Assembly: GCA_907163375.1 (NCBI GenBank)
Contig: CAJQUW010008930.1
Coordinates: 62,001-126,000, forward strand
DNA: 64,000 nt
Source of the DNA: Prostheceraeus crozeri
Lineage: Eukaryota > Platyhelminthes > Polycladida > Euryleptidae
Direction of reading: 5' to 3'
Shown: positions 35,945-49,100 of the stretch, piece after piece
How positions within the stretch are numbered: the first letter of the stretch is position 1
How the letters are laid out: each line of letters opens with the position of its first letter
Position numbers and translations under genes: made by a program
The notes under the pieces: model-generated
What the model was told of the DNA's origin: nothing
The model's database searches: none
What the model saw: only the letters and a program-made list of their open reading frames with translations

Positions 35945-36765
35945 TCCTGCATATAATATCATATAATAGCCAGTGGACAATTTTCAACCCTCTCTTGGGT
36001 GGCGGTCAATTTTTTCTTTTCAACATCTCCAATTCTTATGGAATATCGCTCCAATGTAGCTTGCACTTACCTGCATATTCTATCTAGAAAACTCACAAGA
36101 ATGACTGCCTTGCTGAATGGAGCAGGGGTGTTTCTAAATTAATTACCCATGGCAATTTCTTTGGACTGTTAGGGCCTACATCTTTTAATTGAATCAACCG
36201 AGCGCCTCAAGAAGTTAGAAAATAAAAGAGAAATGAGCTCTGTGCATCACATTATAGAGGGTTCTTTATTATTATAGCAACAATGAAATTAAATAAACGA
36301 TAGATCAATTTACATGCAAAATGTGTGTGGCTGGTAGGATTCGAATCTACGACCAAGGTTAACTAGACTTAGGCTTTGACACAGCACATATTTTCAAAAA
36401 TGCAGATTTTTGGGAAAATTTTATTTAAAACAAAATTTACAAGCGTTCAATGACTCAAGCTTCGGAAGGACGATATAGCCGGATGGCCATCATGCCTCAC
36501 TGCTGTCTTAAACGACGGTGATTTACAAAGCAGACCGAGTTTGATCTTCATAAGGACGGATCGAGAGAAAGATGTTTCCAGAGGCGAGGTCACACACCAA
36601 GGCGAAGCGTCATAACGGGAGGATTTAGAGCAATGTATTGGAGCAGCTAGGTGCCGGCAGTAGAACTTCAAGGAGATTCTCCCAAGGTTTGTTTGATCTG
36701 CCCGGTGTATTATGAAATAATGCCGACCGAACGCTTCGAGCCGTGCAGTAAGCGGAAGATATCTT
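35945..36765. other. Intergenic DNA with a tRNA-like T-arm near 36330
   Basis: On -, 36390 to 36329 contains GGTCGTAGATTCGAATCCTA followed by CC, a T-arm with an almost perfect B box, preceded by a weak anticodon-like stem. The D-arm is not recognisable; it is possibly a SINE or tRNA relic. The antisense frame at 36447-36671 matches nothing. Confidence 0.35.
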
Positions 36766-37538
36766 CAGGGTTGCCAAACTCGTCCAGAAAAAAATCCGGA
36801 CGCTCTAATGTTATGTCATCAGAGTAAATATAAACATTAATTGCCTTCTATACTTAACTGTGAATGGAAAATAATCATTATGCGTAAGATTGTCATCAAT
36901 ATCATGCGTATCTCTTTTCCTCGTCATTCATAAATGACAGGTGATTTTGAATGAAAAATCGCAGCTTTATGAACCCGCAATATATTCAATTAACAAATAC
37001 ATCAATAAATCTCAGAAGCCTTGAGAATATTTCACAAATCCTTTTAAAAAATATAGGCAGTACAAAGCTATATAAAAATTGATCAGCGCGTCTATGATTT
37101 CGTTAAATGATTGAATCAACAAATATATAAAAATATACATTAGTTTGCCTATGGTTGGGTTAGGAATTAACAAATCTATAAAGAATACAACGTTGCATCT
37201 GTGATTGCGTTACCAGAAAACAAGTCTATATAATAATACATCACTGATAGACAAATGATCACTATCAATAAAAACACGTCAAGTATAAACAATCTAGCTC
37301 ACTGAAATCTGTCCATAAAAACAATCCGATAAACAATTCTTCTTTGGCAAAAACAATTCTTTAAATAGACTAAAAAATTACGTTCATTATTCTTCATCAT
37401 CACTAACACTATCGTGCTCATATGATTGGAAGTATCGCCGGGATGAGCTTCGAGCTAAGTCGATGAGGGACTGAGTTACTGAAAAATGTTGTAATCCATC
37501 GATATTTTTCAAGTAAGATCGCACTCGCCGGATTCCGC

Positions 37539-38504
37539 TCATGAGCAGCTGTAAATGCAGCTGTAGTCACAAAGGAGAGAAATCGTCTCCAATCCGAAAC
37601 TCTGCAGAGTTTCGGATTGGAGACGATTTTTCTCCTTTGTGACTACAGCTGCATTTACACTAAATCCTCTTCCCTCAGCAGCATTGTGTGGCTGAATACA
37701 AAGCAATGCCTGCACAACAACTTTGATCAGCGGATATTTGTGCTTTTCGAATATCTTGCTCCAAGCATCTAGCCGTTCTTCTTTTTTGAGTGGCTGAATA
37801 TCATTGTTGATTGCCAGCTGTTTCCATTCCTCGATTAATGGTTGCATGTCATCAACTTTTATTGTGGGAATGAGACCTGCAAGAAACGTCAAGTTTTTCA
37901 ATTTTGTTGTCTTGTCCTTATCCGACTGAAACGTGCGGTTTTGTGGACACAGCAATGTCAACTTTCGCCACAAACGCATGTGTTCTTTTTGATCAAGTTT
38001 GAGATTGCTCATGGTTGCGTGGAAAGCCTCCAAATAAAAAGCCTTCGCTTCGAGTTTGAAATGGGTCATTTCGGCAGACTGCAAATTTTTCAGACATAAA
38101 CGTTCGGTTCGGTGGCCAATGTGAACGTCTGATGAGTGATTTTCAGGGGCCGTGCTTGATGTTGAAATCTTCGACACGACGATGTCTTCACAGACAGAAG
38201 GCAGCAAAAATTGTCCGCCGAGAGAAACCATCATACCACAAATTCTATACACATACTCCGGCCCAATGGGATCGTCTCTCTGTAAAAATAATTGCATTTC
38301 TTGAAATAGGGGAAGTGCTTCCGATAGAAAAAGGAGGTAGATGTCCGTCTTCTTTGATGCAAATGCGCTGCGAAGTCGCTCATACCGATCATTCTTTGCC
38401 AAATCTGCCAATCCTTTTTTGGGCAAATACATGTAGTGGACGAAATAGGTTCGAAGCGCATCAAGGAGCGTGAGAACTCGATTCACAAAATGAAGTAAGG
38501 TCAA
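37539..38504 (-). pseudogene. hAT-type transposase fragment with dimerisation domain
   Basis: A 320-codon frame with no proper ATG at its upstream edge. The C-terminal part KYPLIKVVVQALLCIQPHNA followed by AEGRGFSVN corresponds to the hATC dimerisation motif (ALLCLPHSNADxERxFSxxN). The upstream part (RTYFVHYMYLPKKGLADLAK) resembles the region before it in domesticated and mobile hAT-like proteins. The last ~18 residues are not real protein; they come from the palindrome at 37551-37658. The N-terminal BED and catalytic halves are absent, so this is a relic. Confidence 0.7.
37551..37658. repeat. Perfect-arm palindrome in the hAT remnant
   Basis: Two arms of about 54 bp with at most one or two mismatches meet at CTCTGCAGAG. 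Outer ends are GTAAATGCAGCTG and its complement CAGCTGCATTTAC. This is an inverted duplication of transposase coding DNA and not a terminal repeat. Confidence 0.85.
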
Positions 38505-38920
38505 AAACCGGTAGAATGCAAAAACCGTAATGAAGTTACGGTAGAATGAATTCTTCTATACAATACAATTTGCAAACACATTGACAATATATTTGTGCAA
38601 ATCCAAGAAGTAAACTGTTATGACAACAGCATAGTGCATGTATAAAATTATCCAAATTGGACCCTAGTAGTCTGTGAAAGAAGCAGTTTGCAAAAATGAT
38701 ACGGATGAATCAGCTTTAGTCCAAAGCAAGTAGTTGAATGATTTTAAACGGGTAAAGAAATAACTGACGAACATTAGCATGGATTCGATAAAAATCCGGA
38801 AATTTGATGGTTTTGACAAAAAATCCGGACTTCAGCAGATTCTGTCAAAAAATCCGGACACCAGCAGATTCTGTCAAAAATCCGGACGTCCGGATAAAAT
38901 CCGGACGTATGGCAACCCTG

Positions 38921-39268
38921 TATCTTCCGGCCTAGGAACTCTCTTTGAACAGAACCACTTAGATATCTTCATGACAAAAATTGTAAGTTGTCACCAAACA
39001 GAATCTTGGGGAAGCTTTCAGTCTTATATTATACTGACAAGCGAATAGCAAAGCTCAACGTTAAATTGGGAAGCTTCAAGTTGTGTCGGCTACTAATTGA
39101 CGTAGACTTACTTTTCCAGCTGATACAAAAACCACAATAATCAAAATAAAATATATTTTGTGCCAATAATAGAAAATTTTGTTAGTTTGCTGTAAAAAAA
39201 CAAATACTTGCATCTGATAATTGATAAAATAGAAAATTAGGTTAGGAAAAGGTTTGACAGAAATAAAT
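38921..39268. other. Intergenic / PIGZ 3' flank
   Basis: No feature recognised; it probably includes the PIGZ 3' UTR (PIGZ runs on -). Confidence 0.4.
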
Positions 39269-40704
39269 TCATTGAACGCGACAAAACATCATAGAGAAAG
39301 CATTGACAAGATCAATAAATCTTCGACTGATAGTTGCACCTGATGTGAGGAGAGTAATGACTTCTGGTAGATTTTCCGTAGAAACATGCAGGAGGAACTT
39401 CTTGCACGCTTTGAAGTCCAACACCAATTCACTGTTAATGAGGTGATAATAAACAGAATTCGGGAAAATGACATATCTCTCGAAGGGAAGTTTCGTCGTT
39501 TCTTGAGCAATTCGAAGCGGGTCGATGGAGGCAAGATCATGAACAACAAAGCACTGGAGGTCTGAATCCTTCGGTACGCCCATCAAGGACACCGGAGGCA
39601 TGTAGGTCTTGAAGAAATAGAAGTGCTTGCAGGTATTGGGTCTTGTCTGAATGGATCGAGCGTGATTCAAGGCACGTACAACTCCACTCTGATGTAGATA
39701 TCCCCAGAAGATAAGGAGAAGGGCGTTGAAGATTATCCATATCTTCAACATCTGCGAGCGCTGTCTGATGTGTCTCTGCAACATGATCCCAAATAGGAGG
39801 CACGCCAGAGGGAATACGGGCAGCAGGAACCGCATTTCTTGGTGACAGAAGGCGGAGAGAGCGATGACGGGGAAAAGGAAGATTGAGAACACGTATAGAT
39901 CCCGGCCAGACTGCTGATTACAGTAATAGTGTACAGGAATGTAGAAGATACACATGGCAGGGCCGATGAGTTGCGGAAGATTAACCAGCAAATGAGTGAA
40001 GGAAGGATGATAAGTGTGACTCCTTAAATTATCAGAGTTGAAGTTATAAAGGAGAAAATTCACAGGTGAGAGAATTAATTCCACCATGTTCAACCTTCCT
40101 TTGTAATACAACGTATCACCGAGGACACATGAAATCGAAGTCAGAGAGAAAGTCAAAGTCAGACAGCTGCTGAATGTGACAGATCTGCGGAATGATTGTT
40201 TGAAAATGGTCAATACTTGAGCAGCTAAAGGAATGAAAACGAAAGCTGGAAATGTCGGTCGACAAAATATCCCAACGGCGAGAAGAACGCCTTCAACAGC
40301 CGCTGCCCTCAAATTCACTCTCAAAAGACATTTTTCCGAGCTGTGAACAACAAGCAGAAAAATAGAGAAATAGAAAGTCTCCCACGCGTTGGAAAAAGAG
40401 CGAAGGAGGTAGGTGTACAAAGGATAAGAAGTGAAATAAATAAAAAATGTCTCTTGAACATTCACTTGAAACACTTTACACAATCTGTACAGACACAGGT
40501 CAACTACAAGAGAGAAAATCACAGCCAAAAAGCGAGGCGACAATGTAATCAGCATGAAATCCAACTCGAGTTGGAGAAATGTCGCCATGGATTTGTAAAG
40601 TGTCATTGGCAGTCCAACGAAGAATGTTGATGTTGAAATACTTCGGATTGGATTGGCAACACTGAATTCCCAAGGCAGTTTGGTGTTGACATCGAAGATA
40701 TCGG
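39269..40704 (-). CDS. PIGZ: PIGZ exon 2
   Basis: Acceptor TATTTTCAG. Reads ADIFDVNTKLPWEFSVANPI, then RSISTSTFFVGLP, and about ten hydrophobic segments with no interruption to the stop at 39269. Carries HQEMRFLLPVFP at the position expected for GT22 enzymes. Phase 1 from exon 1. Confidence 0.93.
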
Positions 40705-43700
40705 CTGAAAATACAAAGGAAAATGAATATTCAGGAGACATCAGAATGATATGAAAATGAAGCTAGAGGTGTACCGGATAGTGGATTTCTTGGAGTCTGG
40801 AGTCGAACCACGGAATCGAATAATAGGCCTATTGTTTATTAATTTCATCTGAAATCGATGTTTTCACTATACTGAAAGTACTGATTTAGTCAAGAAAGAT
40901 AGTAAGGTACGCCAATTAATCAGCAAGAAATGCACTGGATGGTCCATGTAAAATCATAGTGATGCTAGCCTAGAGTTGATTAATTTTAAATGCTGACCAA
41001 TTAGTTTTGATTAGATTCCAGGGGCCGTATGCTAGAACAATTCCTAAGATTTTTATCTTAGAATCCTAACTTAGGGATTCGCTAGGTGAAATCCTAGTCG
41101 GTATGCTTGAAAGTTCCCTAGCAATTCCCTAAGTTAGGGGACTCTCCCTAAGTTCACTTGATTGGCAGATCACCGGACTGCTGCAGCTGTGTTTATTTTC
41201 ACACCCTGACAACGAATTGTCTCACAAACTGCAGTCGGCGATTGATTGACGGTGAAAAAACAATTTGAAAAAATATCAGTTACCGACAAACTGGAACTGC
41301 AGTTGTATTCATCTTGTTGTTACGATGAAGACAACGTTTCGTTTATCAAAATCGATGCAGTAGTTCCAAAGTTATGTGGAATAATACATTTATCCTCAAA
41401 GTGTGCACGTCTTAATTACTCAACTAATGAGTGAATACCGTGGACTTATCGTCAACACAAAAGTTGTCGAAACATGAAATTGGCGATAGCTCAGCTAATA
41501 CTGCATCAAATTAAACAAAATAGACTGCATTATAATCGTCATCTCATGATTGAGAAGATGGTGCCACCAGTTGCTAACATAGATATAGAAAATGTTTTAC
41601 CAGCATTTATTATTACATGAGTTGACATTGTACTGGTAGATTTCAACAACCAAACAGAATGGAGCGCACAGCAAATATTGTAGATTCAATCTTATCATGC
41701 CAATGATGAATATAACAGGACGTATCCGACCCATTATTAGCTTCTATCAAAGATCATTATTTTTTACGAACTTTCACTGCAAAAACTGTTAACATTTGGT
41801 TGAATTTATCGTTAGTTCAAATGTTCAAATTTAATACTCGCATTTGCTAATGTTCAAGAGTAACCTATGATCAAAGAATATGGTCAAAATATCTATAGAT
41901 AGGAAGAGTGAAAAATAATTAAAAACCATGAATTAAAAAGATAAACTGTGTTATTGATATCGGAATACTTTGGCAATACAATCTTATACCTTGAGCTGCA
42001 GATAATGCAAATTTAAAGTAATCACTATTGCATGCTTCACTTTTCATAATGCTATAATTACATGTAAGCTCTTATATTCTCATAAACTCAACACAAAGTC
42101 TTCCTCGTGAATTGAGATTAGTCAACTTAATTCAAGATAATGTCGTCAAAATCAAATACAACCTTCCATTTTCCAATGATTATTTTTGAAAACGACTTAA
42201 TTCACTAGAGTGACAATGCAAATAACATTGTGTATACGAAAATTACTAGAAATTCAAGGTCCAACTTAGAAATAAGGAAATTAAAGAAAGTATCTATTTA
42301 TTATTTCTCGCTGGCGTTCCTTTCCATCGTTCGCCGATGTTTCCGGGAATTGATCATTCGGATCATTTTTCCTGCATAATGGTCATATTTCTGATCTTCT
42401 TTGTTTCTTTCTTCAGCACGATTTCTTCAGGAGTTGGAAGTCGTCGAGCTACAATATTATATTAGTCGTTGATAGCCTACAATAATTATCTGGCAGATAG
42501 TAAGTGTCATCGTAATCAAAAACCTTTGCATACATGGTAAAGCGTCAAAAAATTGTTAGGAAATGAACATGGGCACTATATACCCGTTAAATAAAAGTGA
42601 ATCTAAACCACTATTGAATAGGTTTAACTGATTTAGTCCATACAGAAAATTTGTTGAAGAATTGATATATATTTCCTGACTTAGGTAGGGGTGGGTCTAA
42701 GTTCTCCTAGATTTCGTCAAGATTTTGTGATTTAATTCCTAGGATTTTTTCCCTAACTTTGTTTCAGCATACCAACACCCCCTAACCCTAACTTAGGTAC
42801 CCCCAGCGATCCCCTAAGATTTTTTCCTAAGTGACTTAGGGGTGACGTTCAAGCATACCACTTAGGATTTCCCCCTAACTTAGGCAAATCCTAAGTTAGG
42901 GGTTGTTCTAGCATACGGCCCCAGAAGCCTACTAAAAATTGATAATGTTGGCGACAGAAACATGCAGCAAAAGGTTGATATAATTGATTGAGCATTGAAG
43001 CCCATTCGAAATCTCATCGATTATCACCGTTATTGAAGTAACAGAGACGCGGAAGAATTATCTACCAACCGATCCACTTTTCAACCAATGAAGAGACAAC
43101 CCATCCCTACTGTTGCATTATGTCGTAAGGGTTTGAATAGATCCGTCGCTTCTTTTTACAGGACTCTACTTGATAAATGATAATTCCATCCATTCTTGAC
43201 AAAAATGGATATATAGGATGATGCTCCGCGCTTTGATTCGAAACCAAGTGCCCTAGCAGCAGTGAGAACTCTATCAAATGGCTGAATCTCTCAATCTGAG
43301 GCGAGCAGTATTTCAAAGAACTTGGAGAGGTGTATGAAGAACACCGGTCGGCTTTTCTACCCAGGCACGGCGAAAAAGTACAATTTGTGCGTCACAGTAT
43401 GCGAAAATTGGCCCTAGCTCCTTTTCATCAGCTTTGATGTTAATGAAAAAAATTAAATCTTGGGGAAGAATTTTGTTGTTTTTAATCATCACAATGTTTA
43501 AAAGTCGCTTGAATTTTAGATTATTGGTTCAGAATATAGTGTAGGCCTACATGCAGAATTAAGGTTATCTAAAAAAGTGAAATCTCGCGTTTCGATCAAT
43601 CCCTGATTTTTAATAAGTCTAAATAAGTCTACGAAATCTCTTCAGTCCGCTAATCGGCCCATTACCCATCATCGTTCTAACTTGTCAATAATCGACATTC

Positions 43701-44781
43701 GGCACACCTTCATTGCATGCACATATACATGTATCAGCGTGCTTAGGAATTATTCTCATTAATAAGATGGATAAATTTACATGTCAAGAAATTTCCTTTG
43801 ATTGTTTTCCGAAGTTTCAATGATGCTTCGGAAAATCAAATCCAAGGCTACTCCAAAGAACGATTCTCGTGTGTTTTATGTAATCAACAGCAAAATGTAG
43901 TATTAAGATGCTAAATGAATCTCAGCAATGTCTGAGGGGAAGTATTCAACAGATATCCTGCAACATGAATTATTTTACGCATCATGCCTTTTTGCTCCCT
44001 ATAACTTGATTCGATCAGAATGTCCAATGTGTTTCCTAACTTGATCGGTGTTCTTCTTCAATCCAGGTTGAATTCGGTTCGGGCAGACTAGACAAGCACG
44101 GTCCGGTGTTTATTGGGATTCTGACAATTCTATGGTTACTGACTGTTGACAAATCTGAGAATTTGCCTGGTACTGGGCTGCCATTTCTTCTTTCGGCTTA
44201 ATCGGACAATTTTTTAGGACACTGTTACTGGCGAGTCTCATCTGAAAATGCTAGACTTTCTTTTGGCCAAGAGTTCAACATCAGCAGTATCTTATTTCAA
44301 GCAAGATGGGGCGCTTCCACATTACAGCAGAATAACTGCGCTTCCACATTCAGAGAATGACTGCACTTTACAGATAAATGAATTGGACAACGTGGTCCGA
44401 TAGAGTGGCCAGCCCACTCACCCGATTTGATGACACCACTGGATCCACACCTTTGATGACAAAGGCTAAAGTTCAATTCAGCACTTCCGCTACACCAGTT
44501 TATTGCCAATTTCTCTCTTGGAAGATTTTGCATGGACCAAATCGCGTTAAATTATGCAATAGATTAATCGACCGACTTAATCGTGCAATTTAAACATGTA
44601 CAGCGCTAACTTGAATTTGATGGACTGACTGGGAGACCTCAAGAATGGTGTCAAACTTACCAGCGAAAACTTCTACACTTTGGAAGTATTCATCAGGATG
44701 CAAATATCCAGTTTGCCAATAAGCGTTCACAAAGCGGAATATTAGTGAAAGGAAAATCCACCGCTTTCTTATTTCTGCCAT
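39269..44781 (-). CDS. PIGZ: PIGZ/SMP3, GPI mannosyltransferase 4 (two coding exons)
   Basis: PIG-Z adds the fourth mannose to the GPI core in the ER lumen, using dolichol-phosphate mannose (GT22 family, multipass membrane enzyme). Coding exons 44661-44781 and 39269-40704 total 1557 bases, that is 518 aa, close to yeast Smp3 (516). Exon 1 encodes the luminal GT22 motif YLHPDEYFQ, where the Asp-Glu pair is catalytic in the family. Exon 2 continues with WEFSVANPIRS, many hydrophobic helices, FCRPTFPAFV, and HQEMRFLLPVFPLACLLFG with the HQExRFLLP signature of this family. The 3956-bp intron holds a Harbinger-like element and a mariner relic. Confidence 0.93.
41022..42921. mobile_element. PIF/Harbinger-like DNA transposon remnant
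   Basis: Terminal inverted repeats GGGCCGTATGCTAGAACAA are identical for 19 bp at both ends and are flanked by CAG (41019-41021 and 42922-42924), a 3-bp target duplication as in PIF/Harbinger. Subterminal CCTAACTTAGG-type repeats fill 41033-41150 and 42680-42905. No transposase survives. A short - frame near 42330-42460 (RRLPTPEEIVLKKETKKIRN) may be the tail of an accessory protein. About 1.9 kb, in the PIGZ intron. Confidence 0.72.
42922..44214. other. PIGZ intron, nothing recognised
   Basis: AT-rich, with no extended frame and no repeat that I could identify. Confidence 0.45.
44215..44480 (+). mobile_element. Mariner-like transposase relic
   Basis: In one frame 44305-44360 reads QDGALPHYSRITALPHS, and in another 44388-44455 reads GQRGPIEWPAHSPDL followed by LDPHL. 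These are the second and third catalytic-region motifs (QDGAPxHY, GPIEWPARSPDLxPxDF) of mariner-like DDE transposases. It is broken by stops and frame changes, in the PIGZ intron. Confidence 0.75.
44661..44781 (-). CDS. PIGZ: PIGZ exon 1
   Basis: ATG at 44781-44779 opens MAEIRKRWIFLSLIFRFVNA, a signal-anchor-like helix, then YWQTGYLHPDEYFQSVEVFA. The donor GTAAGTTTG follows base 44661. An AATTTCAG 9 bp upstream of the ATG could be the acceptor of a 5' UTR intron. Confidence 0.9.
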
Positions 44782-45834
44782 CAGTTATCTGAAATTGAAG
44801 AATTATGTTCCTTTGATCATAATATCTCTGACAAGGCACATATGGTAATGACAACTGTTTCCATTAAACGGGTCAATTGTGGTGTACATGAAGGACTTGT
44901 TCAATTGTCTACTACAATTCATATCAGTTAATCAGAAAGAGAGAGAAAACTACGATAAATTTAGATGCAACGAAGATGCTGAATTTGATGGTTATGGCAA
45001 TAGCGTTTTATTAATAGCACAAGGAAAATAACAATTACAAAAATGGAACTATACCAAACATAAGTCGATAGTGTATTGGAAAACTTATTTTGCGGCCAAA
45101 GGAGAATGCAAGGGTCCTTGCCATAACCAAAAATGTTTTGTGATTTTATGATCGCCTACCAAAATTTATGAATTATTTTTTATAAATTGTTCAATGATAT
45201 CTTTTTTTATGTGCTTCGATCATAAATCAGATGTTAGTAATCGGTGTTGCTTCGAAAACAAAGCATATCGCAACTGAAATTATCTCCCATGAAAGAGTTA
45301 AGTATGAATTACTCAGTGGTAGTATTCATCCGGTCCTGCATTGAATTGTACTAAGCATCAGTTTGCATGAACGTGCTGGTAATATCAATGCATCATCATC
45401 AACAACTAGAGAATTCATTGGAGGCCTTTCGAAGATTATAAACAATGAAGTTCGTCCTTATGATATTCTAACACTAGATTTATCATCAGTTTTTCAATGC
45501 CGCTCGTGACTAAAATGAATCCTACTTTGCATCGAATACAGATATCTAAATGAATTCACTTCTACTTGCTTACGAGTATGTGGCTCATTACATCAGAAAA
45601 TGAAAAGCATGTGACAAGCAGCTCAAAGCTCATATGCTTAGTCCAGATATTTGTGGTGCGCCCCACGTGTATCACTGTGCTAATGCCTTCCAAGCTTTAA
45701 TTCCAACCTATTGATGAATTGAGCAATGGCCATTTGCTATCTGATTCCCATTTCCCAATGATATATGTCGTATGTATCGAATAACGTTTAGGAAATCGAT
45801 ATCATATCACTCAGGAAGATTTTAATCTCAATGA
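44782..45834. other. Upstream of PIGZ; no gene recognised
   Basis: Presumably contains the PIGZ 5' UTR and promoter; no core element identified. Confidence 0.4.
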
Positions 45835-46192
45835 CAGGGATTCTCAGAAAATCGATTGCAATCTACCGGTAATTGCTATTTTCAATCAACTAATTGAAAT
45901 CGACATTCGTGAACTATCAATTAACTGCAATTGAAATTCTATGCAATCAACTAATTGAAATTGGAAATTCCATGCAATCAATTAATTGATATCAACCAAT
46001 ATATAGGTTGAGGAATCCTATAAGCGGAGATTGGACTCACAGATGACCTTGATATTGTATAATAGTTGTTGAATAATTAATTATCTCCAAGATACTAGAA
46101 GCGTGTGCGCGCGTGTCACGTCCTGCTGTCAGAGGCAGACTTCCGTGCGAGTAGTGGACTACGTATTGAGAAACAAAAAACTGTCCTGATTC

Positions 46193-49100
46193 ATGGACGT
46201 CGCTATATTGGTGGCCTGGACATGAAGGTTCTGACATACCGTCTACAACATGGGGGTTACTTTGAAAAATTCTTAATGTGCTGTATTTGATTGGTTTTAT
46301 AGATTAATCTGTTTTCTTTTACAATATCCGTTATAAGATATGCAATAGAGATATTGTTAATTTCATTTTCTTTCGAAAAGGTATGTATAAACTTATGATA
46401 GACAATTTGTTTTTCCTTATATACGAATCTACAGATACAAATGGAAACGGCAAACATTCATCGAAATGATGCAACTTTATTTATATGGCAATACGAGAAG
46501 ATGACAATTTCATGATTTTGGATTGATCAGATCGACTGACTGAGATTTCTTTTACGAAGTTTTTGTATACACAATGAAAGAAAGAAGTGACAATATACTT
46601 TGCAAAGGAATGAAAATGTTCACACTCTGTAATAAACACTTGATCTGACTCTGACGCAAAATTTTCGAAAACCTCTAGAAACACACTTCTTTGGTTATTC
46701 GTCTTCAAAAAAAGCTCATGGAGTAGTTTATTTGACAACAGATGTTTAGATAGTTTCCAAGCCAAAATACATATGTCATAACATAGGCAAGTAGGGTGAA
46801 GTAGGCCTCCTCGATTAACTTCTTGTGTGAAACGCATGTCTGTTTCTAAAACCATGTTTTCAGCAGAGTCATCACGTACTAACAGAAGGCGACACGAGTT
46901 ACATTTAGTTCTATTCAAAACAGACCGAGCTATGAATCCGGCAACAAAATAAATGGAATTCTTTTCATCTTCGGAGGGTGCAATCATTTCATCTGGCTTT
47001 AATAAACTATTGCAGAGCTGAAGAGTTGAAGGGTCGTCAGTGGCATTACTTGCTACCTCAACGTCAACGTCATTTAAATGAGAGAGGTTATTGAATTTCA
47101 TTAAGGAATAGCACTTGATTTTGTTTTCGTTCTCGATAAGTTGGCGGATTGAAATATAATAATTCCCGCCTGAAATTTGGCGAAGCCAACCAAACCTCTC
47201 TTCTAAATTATCAGAAGAAATTTGACCGAGGAGCACATAATTGAAACCACAGTGATTCAACAGGAATTCGCTCAGTTCACAGAGTGATTTCAGCGATAGT
47301 ATCAGAGCGAAGAAAGTTTCTTTCGACAAGGAGTTCGCGGAAGGCACATTTTGCCATTGGATAAAGAATGATCTCATCTCTCTCAAATATTCAAGTTTCC
47401 AATCGGAAGAGGAAGTCAAAGGATCTCTAAAACTATCTCTTTTGGCCCTACCAAAATTTGGTGAGCGAACGTTCAAGATTTTCCACATCTTAACAATCCT
47501 GTTCAAGAATACTGCCGTATCCTTGTATTCATTGTCAGGAGTGGCAAAATACTGAAGAGCAGCATAAGATTTTTCATTGAAAATTGCAGATGCATATCTT
47601 GTAGAGCACCTCTGTATCGATGATGGTGTAAAAATATTGAGTTTCAGGTGTGGTGCAAATTTTATGGGTTTCCCAATTTCTGACATGCAAATCTCAAGCA
47701 GATGCTTGAATTCTGCTGGCCTTGAGTTCGTGAACTTGAAAGTACCTTTCTTTTCCCAATTGTTAAATATATTTTTAATGTTATGAGTCGTGTCAAAACA
47801 AAGAAAAATAGGTTGATTAGGGAAATGTGGGTTTTCGATCGAACAGCGACCAGTAGCAAAGCATTGATCTCCGCTCAAAAGACCCATCAACTTGCGATTG
47901 ACGGTGTGGTTGTCTACACTAACACAAACGACTTGAAATCCTACTGACTGTACCTGATTGATAACTGAGACATACAACTCATGAAGCTTTTCAGCATTCA
48001 AATTATGAACTGGAGTGATGTTAACTACATCGCGGTAAGATCCAGCAACAGAGGAAATCATAGATACCACTGCCGTTCGGGCTAAACTATTCGCATCATT
48101 TGCTAAGCCGAATATCTTGACACCTACCAACTCGGCCGATTGGGAGACGTAAATTTCATCGATTATCAAAATGACGTATCTCTGAAATTGGTTCAGATCT
48201 GATATACGAGCAGATAAGTATTTATTCATCTCACGTTGAGAAATTTTCCTGGTTATTGACTGTAGAAGGCGCACTGACGGAAAAATCATAAGCTCGGAGG
48301 ATCTGAGCAATTGATAGCATTTAGGACTGGTAAAATACAACAGATACGAAATTGTGACGATCTTCGGAGAATACCGCAAAGAATACTTGTTGTTGTGAAA
48401 GAGAGCTAAAAGCTTCAATTGATCACAAAGAAATTCCAAGCGTTTAATCACAGTCTCTTCTAAGAAATTACTACGAGAACAATCCATTAATTTCTCTATG
48501 ACACTTTCTATTTCTTTTGTAAAACATGACTCAATTTGACTTTCAGAAGACTCCGACAAATACTTAACAAACGGAATTAAATTCTCAAACTGTGAATACC
48601 TGACGATCTTTTTATCTGATTCTATCAAATTCTTTAACACAGAATGAGGTATCAAGACATCACCTGAAAAAACTTTAACATTTAGGCTGTTGTCTATTTG
48701 CAATGAAGTCAAAATACTACATTTGTCTTCGTTACTACGATCAAGAATATTGAATTGAAGAATATGATCGGTCTCTACTTTTCCCCACTCACTTGTAAAA
48801 GCACAGATATTTGAATCCAGTTTTGCTCGGGACTTGAGATCTTCAAAATTATGTAATTTATCACTGTTGATAAATTCGTCGTACATGTTCTCCAAGCCCT
48901 CAGCTTCATTTCGTAGTCGAGCAGTTGATGTGGCGTTCCCGGATCGTCTTGTCGGCACTGCAGTAGGAAAATGTCCGCGTTTCGAAGGAAATATGGAGGG
49001 TATAGCATCCGGTTTCAGATAACGTTTTTGCAGACCGGTGGAATCACGTTTTCTGTGTACATTGCTATCCTGAGAGGTATTCACAAAGTCGTCGGCGATG

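Larger units (their letters stand above)
36766..38920 (-). mobile_element. hAT-superfamily DNA transposon, truncated
   Basis: Ends read CAGGGTTGCCAAAC (left) and, complemented, CAGGGTTGCCATAC (right), classic CAGNG hAT termini. TATCTT directly precedes the left end and TATCTTCC follows the right end, which fits an 8-bp duplication that lost two bases. Subterminal AAAATCCGGAC motifs occur once on the left and five times on the right (38790-38906). The interior codes for a transposase C-terminus on -. About 2.15 kb. Confidence 0.82.
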
